A DNA stretch of 64,000 bases from Paragordius varius. Its lineage: Eukaryota; Nematomorpha. The stretch is from the NCBI GenBank assembly GCA_964247055.1, contig OZ176052.1, positions 10,912,001 to 10,976,000 of the forward strand, written 5' to 3'. The notes beneath the pieces were generated by a model. That model did no database searches and was not told where the DNA came from. It worked only from the letters and a program-made list of their open reading frames with translations. A program made the translations under genes and the position numbers. Positions 40,479-51,522 of the stretch are shown piece after piece; positions within the stretch are counted from its first letter, which is position 1, and the number at the start of each line of letters is the position of its first letter.

Positions 40479-40703
40479 ATGAAACACGGACGATTAATTG
40501 CTCTTTCTATGACATTATATATCATTAAATTAATTTATTTGATACAAACTCAATACCAATACACACGGCAAATTTGTTTTCATAATAATAATAATGAGTT
40601 AAAAATATTTAATATCTGTTGTATTAATCGGAATAAAAATATTAGTAGTATTCGAAGAAAAAACTCAAAATTAAATTATATAGGTTTGGGCGGTACGGAT
40701 TAA
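40479..40703 (+). CDS. small ORF, possible secreted peptide (weak)
   Basis: ATG-initiated frame of 74 codons whose first 25 residues are hydrophobic (LIALSMTLYIIKLIYLI) like a signal peptide, followed by an Asn-rich part with three Cys (QICF, NICCI). It ends 20 bp before the MFSD14 stop codon, on the opposite strand, so it may lie antisense to the MFSD14 3' UTR. No family is recognised. Chance frames of this length occur in AT-rich DNA. Confidence 0.2.
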   Translation: MKHGRLIALSMTLYIIKLIYLIQTQYQYTRQICFHNNNNELKIFNICCINRNKNISSIRRKNSKLNYIGLGGTD

Positions 40704-40723
40704 TATTATAATGAAATGAAATG

Positions 40724-41343
40724 TTATTTAGTTTGCACATTTTTAGCTATATAAGTATTGTAATGTTTAGCAATTAACATGGATATAAGACGTTGATAAT
40801 GAGATATATTGCTGTAATTGTTGTTAACTGTATCATTTTCATCCATCAAACATTTTTCTTTTTTGTCACTTTTTGGGTTAAAAGTGTGGTTATTTTGATA
40901 ATTATTAAAATTAACACTTTTAGGTTGTTTGATTGAAGTAAAATTAGCGTTGGAGTGTGAGTTATTAAAATTTTTATTTAAGGCATAATATGGAGGAGTA
41001 GGTGCCATTTTACATTGTTTTTCGGGTGTCCGATCATGGTTAGTATAATTAGGTTTATTACTTATCATATTTGTGTTTCGTAGAGATTTAGGTGCGAAAT
41101 ATGTTGCAAACAATGGATCATTTATGTTGCCAGAATAAAAGCTTTGATTATCATTATAAGGATGAAGTTTGTAATCTTGCAATTTGGATCGTCTATAAAG
41201 GGCCGATCTAAAGTAATAATTTTCATCTACGGGTGCTATGTTTGTAGCCCCGGATTCTGGGATCAATAAGGCTAGAATAAAGGCTAAAACCACCAAAAGT
41301 GCTCCAAACACATATGGCGGACCAGGTAAAACTTTCTAGAATC

Positions 41344-41390
<47 letters not shown>

Positions 41391-44300
41391 TTTTTAAAAG
41401 GGATAAAATATAAAGAGTCAAAGTTTATTTAAACAGCTGTTTTTTAAGAGTAAAGTCATAGATCTGTTTTAATATATAGCGAAAACAAGAAAAACTGTTA
41501 AAACGAAGGTAGAAAGTGCTTCACCTTCATATTTTCATACTGATTTAAAAAATTATTTTTTTTAATAACTGCACTCCTTAAAAGACGTTTAAACATATGA
41601 GAAAAGTTATACCATATAATACCCCGAATGAAAAACCTTAATCAAACGGATAAGCACTTACAATATATATTTTATAATGTAATAATAACTCACATCACTA
41701 TAGCTAACGTAATATGGTTTAACCAGAGCCTTTTTAAGCAGGGATGACGTTGAATAAACGATCAAATTTTGCGCAAATGGAATTTGTCCATTTTGAAGAA
41801 CATGCGATAAATTTGTGAGATGTGACAGGCTTTGACTTAGGTCTGTTTTAAAGATGGCAGTACCAGTATTTATATCTGATGAATTTGACAGCACAGAACT
41901 CTTTGGCTTAAAATGTAGCAAGTTTGGTGAGATTAAAACTGGATTGCTTTGAAAAGAATGTAGTCTTTGCTGTTGTGAAGATGAGGTGACTCTTGGCATC
42001 CCAGTATCATCTAAATCCACGTTAAACATGTAAAATATGAATCCAAACAGGGCTGGGCCAATCCCATTGCATAAACCTCGAATACCCGTGATAAGACCTT
42101 GAACCAATCCTATAATGGTAAAAATTGATTTAAAATATGTGTTTCTTCCTTTTTTTCTATAAAAGTTAATCATAGTTTATAAACTTTATTGATAGTGACT
42201 AAACTTTAAATAATAGGGGAATTAAAGAGTAAAAAGAAACTAATGTTTTTTAAAGCAGGAAAAAATATCCATATAATTCAATTGGAATAAAATTAATGGA
42301 ATATTCGTAACATATCAATAAATGTAATTAGTTAAAGATAAAATTTAATTTTTTATGCGTTATCGTGCCTCATTTAAAACTCTAATAGCAGATATTTTAC
42401 GTAATTATTTAATGATTAATATAAATTTAGACCTTGTTTATCGGGATCAGTATGATTAGATATGTATGAACTAATGGCCGGATATGTAATGCTTGAAAGA
42501 GAGGCTAAGGCTCCAGCAGACCACATCATCCTAAAATAAATTCAGCAAAGTATATTTACGGTGAAAATTAAAAATACGGCGTAAACATAAAAATTAAAAT
42601 CTAAATTAAAGACATTTAAAAGTAGGAGATATTTTTACAAAACGATACATGTTTTTTATTGATTTTTTGCATATTCAAATATTGTTAATGTAGGTTCAAA
42701 ATAGGCTACTTGATTATAAATAAACAAAAAGTGTGTTTTTTTAAGAATGGTATTTTTACTTGTAATATCTCTCCATATCTTTCATATCATATTTTTTAAA
42801 ATTTTAATTTTTCTGTAACATAATTATAATAAAGATGAATATTATAGCAAAGGTAAAACAAAATATCTTACCACATTTTGGAGGCAAACCCATACCATGC
42901 TAATTGTAATATTTCAAACATGAGACCTACAAGAATCGTGGTTTTGCCACCCAAAATTTTCATTAAAGAATTGAGTATAATGGTCTAAAATAAAAAAATT
43001 AGTTTTTGATATCGAATCAATTATTTTAAATTATCTTATATGGGATAAAAAATTTACTTGAGCAATAACTGAGAGTATTCCCACAAATGCTATAAATGAT
43101 GCTACTTGTTCGCCAGAAAAATTCATAATCTATCACAAATTGAAATAAAGTATATATTTATGCAATGATTTTAACAAAATAATTAATAAATTAACATTAA
43201 AGTTTTTAATTATTTATATAAAATTTGCTTTATATATGGATATCTTTTTGTGTCCTATCAAATCTTTAAATTAGTTGTTTAAAATTCGCTAATGTTATAA
43301 CCTTATATTTACATGAAAAATGTAAATTCTATGAACTTTCGCATTTATTTTAAATTATAAAATGAATTAAAAAATCACATTTTAAAAAATGGATAAATAT
43401 ACCAGTTTAAGATAGACAAAAAAGGAGGAATATTGTCCCGATTCTGGGAGGTAGGAAAAGAAAATTGTCATACATAACAGGAGAATGGTTCGATCTTTAC
43501 CAATTTTTCGTAGTTGCTAAATAAATATAGTATCGTATTATTTTAAGTCTCTTAATTAAAATATAATGAATTGAAAAAAATTGATATTTCAAAAATTAGT
43601 ACGTATTAGATATACTCAAACTTTTTTGTATAAATTATTTTCCGTGATAGTCTTTCGGGGAAAACTTATGTGTCTATGTGAGATCCAATTTAACTTATAA
43701 ATAAAAATTATATTTCATCCATTTTACTAAACTAAATAATTTTAACAATTTAAGATAATTACTTGTTTTATAAATTTGACTGGTCAATTTTGTGATAATG
43801 AAATTGTTTTTATCCAAATAAATATATAATAAATTAAATATTTAACTACGGCATCATTTGGAGCCAAATAAAAAGGATTATTGACCTTTTCTTTTCTCTA
43901 CTAAACTTACTCACCATATAAGAGTAAAAATTTCTATTTAAAATATAAAATAAAAAAGGAGAATAGAGACCTAATTGCTTTCTACATAGCAGCGTGAAAC
44001 GATATAAAATTAATTTAAAGGTAACCAAAAGCTGTATTCATTATGAAAATTTGTTGTCTTATACGAACAACACATCAGTCCTTTTAAGCGATATGAACTC
44101 AAATATGTTAATACACATATGCATATCAATCATTGACAACTTACATATAAAGGATCAGCCGTGGCCCATGTAAAATGAAAATTATTATTATAAGTTGATT
44201 CGGTTGTAGTTGTCATAGGTAAACGTCGACGTTTAGATACAACTGCTTTATTATAATGTTTTACGGTAAATTTTTGTTGGGATTCTAGGAAAGCCTTATT

Positions 44301-44810
44301 TTCTCCCTTTGACTCACTAAAAAATTCATCATCATCAGCGTCAAGTTCTGCGTTAGATTCATAATTTGAATCAAAATTGTCTTGACTATCTTTTTCTCTT
44401 TCAGCATTATTGATTTGACGGCTCTGTTCTACATTGTTTGTGGTTTGAATGTCTTGTTGGTCAAGATATTGATTGCACGTCAGAATATCGGGATTACTGC
44501 TATTATCCGGAGAAACGAGGAATGGATCATATTGTGATTCCATTTTATCCTTATTTTTTGTCATAGTGTTAGCAGTTGAGATCTTTCTAGAAATCGTTTT
44601 ACTATTATTATTATTACTATTGTTTAAAAGGCCGCCATAAGAAAGAGATTCGGGCACATAAAATAAAATGTACAAAACATCAATCAGAGCAATTAGCGTT
44701 GCTAATCGAACAACCATGGCTGGTCCATACACCTTTTCAATGTAAGCACCAATGGCAGGGCTTGTAATTAAACTGGCAGCAAATGTTGCTGAAACCTTTA
44801 AGCAGGTGGA

Positions 44811-44847
<37 letters not shown>

Positions 44848-45901
44848 ACTAAAAAAATTATAATTTGCAAAATGAGTATTGGTATTAAGTTGGGGTTTGC
44901 TTTATAATATATTGTAAACAATACAATTGATGAAATCAGTTAAAATGCGCAAAATTAGAAAATATATATTATAGGCTTTATACCAAGATAAAGCAAAAGA
45001 ATACTTTGGGCAATAATATTGCATTTTTTAGTATATGCTATCTGCCATTATTTATTGATAAACTAGCAATTTTTTACTCATACTGTATATGAAATAAATA
45101 TGGTATTTTGGAAGTTTTACAATACATATTAACGCAAATTTCAAAAATCAAAATAGATTTATGCGTCATTAACCAAATATTTGGGAGGAAAAGGTTCAAT
45201 ATAACGTGCGATAATAATAGGCGTAATATAGAAACATATAATATTGAAGAGAAAAAAAAACAATAAATTTATAAATACCAATCCATATGAAATCGGCCTG
45301 TTTTCCTCGGATGTAATGTCCGACACATAAGCAAATACAATGGAAAATGTGACGGAAAGAATGCCAGATAGGGATATTAAAGCAAAGAACCACCTTTGTA
45401 AACAAAAAAAGAATCCAAAATTATAAATAAATAGCGATTGATTTTGCAAAAGCTACATACCAAGAATTTCTGTGCATCAGAGGTATAGGGCTGCATGTAA
45501 AAAATACAGTCAGTAGCAAAAATGGTTTTCGTCCCCATACATCAGATAAAGCCCCAATTAAGGGAGCACTGAAAAAGGATAAAAGACCCTAAAATAAATA
45601 ATATGCGAACTTTAATCCCTTGTATGATTCCATTCATAAGAAACGTATGTTGTGGGAAGGTTGCATTTAGAGCCTATGTTTATATATATATATATATATT
45701 ACTGTTATCATGGGTGATGTTAGTAGTCCCCAAGAAAAGAATTCCAAAAATATTATAATGAGAGCATGATAAAGACTAGGTTCTATAGATAACTAAAAAT
45801 TAAAAACAACAAACCTGATCATCTTTAATGTATCGCTTTTTAAATGGATAAAAAAAGCATTTTAAGAACTTTTTACTCAGCATCACTAACCCATATACCA
45901 T
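40724..45901 (-). CDS. MFSD14A: MFS transporter, MFSD14/HIAT1 family (12 exons)
   Basis: Twelve-TM major-facilitator protein of the HIAT1 group; vertebrate members sit in endomembranes and their substrate is unsettled. Exons 5' to 3': 45815-45901, 45703-45792, 45611-45673, 45461-45588, 45279-45393, 44145-44795, 43403-43516, 43058-43129, 42872-42984, 42433-42530, 41694-42109, 40724-41335. Sum 2,559 nt, 852 residues, phases consistent (human: 490). Family blocks: LIIIFLEFFSWGLLTSP, LIGALSDVWGRKPFLLLTVF (MFS A motif), VSATFAASLITSPAIGAYIE, SYLPESGQYSSFF, LVQGLITGIRGLCNGIGPAL, LPGPPYVFGALLVVL. The extra length is an acidic/Asn-rich loop after TM6 (about 213-375), a polar insert in exon 11 (about 545-645) and a polar, Asn-rich tail (about 680-852). 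Introns 1-3 are 22, 29 and 22 nt; later ones are 67-628 nt. The start may be 45901 or 45883. The symbol names the nearest human homologue; A and B are not separable here. Confidence 0.94.
45589..45814 (-). other. three MFSD14 micro-introns
   Basis: Introns 45793-45814 (22 nt, GTTTGT...TTTAG), 45674-45702 (29 nt, GTAATATAT...CATAG) and 45589-45610 (22 nt, GTTCGC...TTTAG). Removing them rebuilds the continuous conserved run through TM1-TM2 (EPSLYHALIIIF, FPQHTFLMNGIIQGIK, GLLSFFSAPLIGALSD). The 29-nt intron is made mostly of an AT dinucleotide run. Confidence 0.95.
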
Positions 45902-46317
45902 CTGTCCATGGATCAATGTTTTACAGGTGTGGAAAACAACTCATGCTAATACAAAATGCAAACAGATTTTGATGCAGGATTTTCTATGGGATGGAATCAT
46001 ATAAAATATTACCACATTTGTAAACACCACAACAGAAAATTTGCGAACATTTTGCTAAAAACATTTTTTTTTAAAATTGAATTTCTTATTACAAATATTA
46101 AAACATATCAAAACTATGTTAAAAAGTAAATCATTTTAATATTTAGATATGATTGCAAAAGTCTCAAAATTTGTCCCCCCCCCCGAAAAAAATTGTTTTC
46201 TTAAAATAAACGCAAAATGCAGTTGCGATAATATTGTGATATATATTTTCTTAATACTAGAAGTTCGAATATATGAAAGAGCAGTTAAGCTATCAAACTA
46301 AACTCAAAAATAGGCTT
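45902..46317. other. MFSD14 upstream region
   Basis: About 400 bp with no exon seen. It includes a run of ten C at about 46175-46184, unusual in this AT-rich window. The MFSD14 promoter should lie here. Confidence 0.45.
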
Positions 46318-47285
46318 TCTTAAGTCTTTTAGGCTCATTATGCAAAGAAAATTCTTTAAAATATAAATTGTAAAAATTACCTCGTCTCAAACTTTGTCCG
46401 ATTTTATTTATTATGATTTTTTAAATCGCTAATGCAAAAGAATAAATGTATATTATAAATATCAGATATTTTACCCGCAACAACTTGATGTTATTATTTT
46501 ATTATCAGCTGTTGATTTCAATCGTGTTTAGGGAGCGGTGCCAATTTTGAACTTTAACACTTGGATACAACACATTTATTTTATTCCTTTAATTCAAATT
46601 AGGGCAGTTAAATACCCCAGGCAAGTTTAATATTAAATTCTTCGAAAAATATGGAAGAAATTGAAACCATGGCAAAATTTTCCACTTATATAACATTAAT
46701 AAACCAAAATAAATAAAAATTTTTATTCAAAAATACTTGATATTACTAATTTTAAGCCAAAATCGAAAGGTAAAAATTTCGTCAAAACATATGTGAAATA
46801 AATCAAAAATAATACAAAACTGCTTTTTCTTTTTTTATCAATGTTAGATGTAATCTTAATAAAAAATTAGCTTTAATTTTACCCTCCAAATTAAATGACG
46901 ATATTTTGCGGAAATTTTATAAAATAAAAATGGCGCCGAAGTAGTTTGACATGGAACTTTTTTTTCAAAACAAAATTTTATTTAGATAGTTTGGCCTTTT
47001 TATATAATTTATATTAGGATAGATACATAAATTTAAATTAGGACCGTTTCCTTCAATAATTTTGTAAAAATACTAATCCAAATTTAGTCTGGGGTATTTA
47101 GATACCCTACCCCAATTTGAATCAAAGTGTTAAATAAAGAAGTGTAAACAATTATTTTTTTGATTATTTAATTTTAACTAAAATTACCTTCGAAACGGTG
47201 CCTTATTTATAAAATTAAGTTCTGGGATACAAAACCACTCCAATATGCAAACTTAGACAAAAAAGGTAAAAGGTGTTAATTATCT
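46318..47285. mobile_element. TIR element family B, copy 3, split by an insertion
   Basis: The left part (46318 to about 46551) matches family B blocks such as AGTCTTTTAGGCTCATTATG, TTTAAATCGCTAATG and TTTCAATCGTGTTT. After an unrelated insert of about 590 bp the right part resumes near 47140 (TTTTAACTAAAATTACCTTC, TAAGTTCTGGGATACAAAAC) and runs to about 47285. The left terminus itself is eroded. Confidence 0.65.
46552..47139. mobile_element. TIR element family C nested in family B copy 3
   Basis: About 590 bp bounded by inverted repeats: CTTTAACACTTGGAT...ATTCAAATTAGGGCAG...AAATACCCCAG on the left, and the reverse complement of the right end reads AACACTTTGATTCAAATTGG...AAATACCCCAGAC. It sits exactly where the family B alignment is interrupted, so it inserted after B did. 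No coding frame; nonautonomous. Confidence 0.7.
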
Positions 47286-47486
47286 ATATTTTACTACCAT
47301 ATAAACTATTTACTCGTTGTATTCACCGATTGTTTAAAGTAAAAAAATCGAAGCAAACAAAAATGAGAAGTGTGTGAAGAGCGCATTTTATATTTGACTT
47401 CAATTTAAAGGCGAACAAAATTTGTAATTAAGATTCTGAGGGGATATAAATGTTCGACATCAATTTATTAAAAGTTTACATATAAT

Positions 47487-48464
47487 GGGTGGAGTGATAA
47501 AAAAGTCGCACTTGACTTGTAAGACAAGCGTGGCAAGTTGAGCAAGTTTACTTAAGCCAAAAAGTATATATTTGAAGATCGGTGATAAAAAAACACTTAA
47601 GTCAAGTCTTTTGCTTATGAATGTAACATTTTTTTGCCATCCGATTCAAATTTTACAGAAATTATTTTTATTAATAAGGCACAAATAAACAATTAATATA
47701 ATATGCATTTATTTGCGTTTTTCAAACAGGCAAGTATCTTATTTAATATTATAGAATTTTTTAAATATTGAGGCTGGTAATAAGTTTTGGATTGATAAAA
47801 TCATTTGCCCTTAAAACACTTTCCATTTCTTTATCACACTACATTTTGTTTGGAGTCCATTTGCAATTATAATGGGAAGATGTTTATACAATATAACATA
47901 ATTATTTTTAATTGATTATAAACATTACATTCGAAATAAATCTATGATCAAATAAACTCTTTACATTAGTTAATAAATAGTGAAGTAACCTTTAGCGTTT
48001 ATTAAACAAAGATTTAAAATTTTACAAGATTAATATTTAATTATTTATTTTAAGAAATTTTCGAGAATCCAATTTTTTTGCGGTCACGGAATTGATATGC
48101 CATGTTATTAAATATTAGCAGAGTTTTTCTATAAATTTATTCTCTTTTGTATCCACCCAATGAATAGATTAATTAGCCAAAATTTATAGCATTAACAAAG
48201 GTTTGAATTACATAAAAAACCTAAATTTATACATAAATAGTTCCAAAATAATTTTATCCATATTTTTGAATCTGTCAAGTGTGCCCCACACCATACTTGC
48301 AAAATCTTAAAGTTTTAATTGATCATATAATTTTTAATCACCTCCTTATCAAGTTTTCTTGCTTGACTTAAGTCGTGTAATGTTAAAGTTTTTTTCAAAT
48401 GAAAGTAAACCATGACTTGAAATACTTGCAAGTCCAGTCAAAAAAATTTTTTATCATCCGACCC
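47487..48464 (-). mobile_element. TIR element family A, copy 2 (inverted)
   Basis: About 980 bp. Its reverse complement aligns along its length with 25172-26203, sharing for example GGGTGGATACAAAAGAG and CATAAGCAAAAGACTTGA. The ends read GGGTGGAGTGATAAAAAAGT and, on the other strand, GGGTCGGATGATAAAAAATT. Both flanks carry AAT (47484-47486 and 48465-48467), a possible 3-bp target duplication, which together with the GGG start would fit a PIF/Harbinger-type element; that family call is tentative. Confidence 0.8.
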
Positions 48465-51400
48465 AATATCTTTATACCGTCCATGCGCGTTACATATACG
48501 GGTCGTCAAATTTTTAAAATTAATTTTTTTTAATATGGATTTCGTCAATTTTTAATGTCAAATCTAACAATTTTTGCATTTTGCGTTAGTGCCAAAAATT
48601 TGAGATATTCGGAGACCACATTAAAATAATTATAAAATATTGTTTTGCTTTATTAATTATTTTAGTATATAATATATTTGTATTTTATGTTTTGTATAAA
48701 AGCATTAGCTTTATCTAAAGCTAAATGTGCGCAAAATTTTCGATTTTTTGATGTGAATTCTTAAATGACATAGGGCTAAACCAAAAGCACAATGTACATT
48801 TATTTATCAGAATATATATATATATATATTTTGGCCGGATATTTTTTCCCCAATTTACTGTGGTATATCGCACATAATAAAGATAAATGTGATTAATTAG
48901 GATCAACACGATTAATTATGAATTAAGTCTTTGGGAAGCGCGGAAATCATGTTAAAATTGATCTTCAAATAGAAATATGAATAAGAATTATCAGTTTTTG
49001 ATTTTGCTGTATCTATGAAAGTCGATAATTTTGTTGTAGTTGATTCAATATAGTTATTTGGATTATTATTTGGCGGTAGCTAAAAACTTTTATCAAATTA
49101 TTAATATGCATTAAAATAAATTAATACTACATTATATGATAAATATATTTATCTAAGGACAAATTTTAGGCTTTTTTAGAGGTTTGACCCGTAATAAATG
49201 ATCAGATTTAAAGTGTTGCTAATATATAATTGTCAAACATTTTTATATAAAAAATGCTTATTTAACAAATGACGAATTGAGTAAATTAGATAGCTTACTA
49301 ATCCAAAAACAAACTAGAATATATAATTTCGGCATCAATAAAATTTTTATTAGAAGTTTTATATGCATAAATATTTAAAATAATAAGATTAAGATATTAT
49401 TTTAAATATAACATTTATGCTTCCGGCTTTGACCATAAGAAAATTTAATAAGTCAATTAAAAATTAACCTGAACCTTATATATCAGTTTCAGTTGCTAAA
49501 TAGTATCACATAATATTTGGCTATTCTATATTTTATTTTAACATGATGGTTGGAAAATACTGTCGTTGGCTAAATGCAGAAAAAATAACTTTTAATCCAA
49601 ATAATTTAACCTTGTTTAAACTTCTTAATAAAAAGGACCATCGAATGATGATGTATGGGCATCTAATTTTTTGTGCGCACAGCCTTAAGCGCTTTATATA
49701 TATATATATATATAATTTGAAAATCGCGAGGCGTCGCTGTAATTGAGTCAAAGATGATTATCTAAAAAATAGCATTTAAATTAATGTGTTTCAATTTGTG
49801 ATCTAAATATGGGTGTTAATAAAGAGCCAGTTAATCTTAGCTAAGATTAATATTTGATGAATGAATTTTTAATAGTCAAAAAGGGCGATCGGGATTGGGT
49901 CTGTATATATGATAATGTATTCATAACCGTCACTGTGACAGCTTTTGAAAGTAAGCAGTAATATTTTATCATGTGTTTATCTCGGGATTTAAAATGAATA
50001 TAAAAACGGAACTATAGATTATATTTGTCATTAAAATAGTATTAAAATAATTACTTTGGTTGATTTTTTATATTAATAATTTTGGATGGTAATAAATAAT
50101 AGACTAATCATGACTATGGCTTAGTTGTGGGCTATAAACGGAAGTTTCTTGCTTTTCATTTCTAATTCTCAATTCTGTAATAATAAACATAATTAAAAAT
50201 AAATATGATTATAATAATACAACCTTTATCTTGAACAATAAATGGTTAGTATACTCTTAAAAATTATTTAAAAACATAATTTTATTAATTGATCCAAACT
50301 TGTAAGTGGTGTTGAACGCATGTAAATACCATAATGACATGAATATGGATTCCTAATTATAATATTTTTTTAGAAAATTGCATTAAACAATGTCCTTCAT
50401 TTTATAACATAGATGAAATGAAATTTTCATCCCTTTGAAAAAAAAGATAAACAATGCGTGATCTATTTTTTCGCAGCTAACCATAGTTTTGAAACTAAAT
50501 TTAAATAACCTAGGGCTAATTCTAAAATTAGTATGACTTTGGAGCACTCATATACATCAAAACTTTTTGGCCCTATCAGAAAAATGTTATAAAACATGAT
50601 TTTTTGGGATTTTAATTTTTATATAAAGCAGGGCTTAAATCAGAGGCTAATTAAAACAATCCGTCACGCTCTGCAAAAGTTTGAGTGTTAAAAATTTGAT
50701 TTTATATTATTTAAATTTTTTATTAAAACAATGGCGTAAAAATCGTAACAATGTCTTATTATGTATTTACCAGATTTTTACTTACTTAATTGTTATTGAA
50801 TAATAATAATAATATTCTTATATATTCTCTAAGGATTTGATTGCTTCATTCAATAAAAATATGTATTCGTCCAAAATTATGATTACACCAAAATATGACT
50901 TTGATTCAATTCTTTCCAGATTTTATCATAACAAGGCATGTTTGTGCTTTTTAATATTTTTTATTAACTAAAAAATTCTTCCTTCGCTTTTTTATATTCC
51001 ATTATGTGTGGTGCAATGTAGTTGTTGCACCAATCATTTTTTTAAACTAAGCTATGAGAAAATGTAGTTGATTGATAAAATTAGACACTTAAAAAACTAA
51101 AACTATATAAAGACCATATTTTATATAATTATTTATATACCTTATTTTAAGAGACCATTATGTATATCAGAATCAATCAATTAATTTTAACCAGAGAGTA
51201 TAGTGTGGCCAATTAAAAAACGCTATTAAATTGCAGATACTTCAGTTCTTTACAAAGGCGCGAAAAATGGAAAGAGTAGAACTAACCATTAATATATAAA
51301 ATGTATTGTGCATTAATGAATCTATCACACTAGAGAGTTTTTGATGTGACATATCTATATGTTTACCAACGTTTTTTTAAAGATTTTATCTCTTGTGGAT

Positions 51401-51522
51401 AAAAGAATTAATAATAGCTAATAATAAAGTGATCTTTTGAATTCATTAATGGAACCATATCGCGCGAGTTTTAATAAATAAATTTTTAATTGTATTTTAA
51501 CCAATATTTTAAAAAAGATATT
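48465..51522. other. K2P upstream intergenic region
   Basis: No supported exon. A diverged repeat D fragment lies at about 48600-48720. Short AT runs lie near 48815 and 49700. The K2P promoter and any 5' noncoding exon should lie in the last part; I could not define them. Confidence 0.45.

Noticed and set aside
46175-46184. Run of ten C as a functional element
   Set aside because: A lone homopolymer with no pairing partner or context; recorded only as an oddity.
48721-49751. Frames containing IYIYIYI runs
   Set aside because: These are translations of (AT)n microsatellites, not proteins.
51490-51522. K2P start at 51490
   Set aside because: That frame opens at TTG; the first ATG is at 51523, so the extra residues are not credited.
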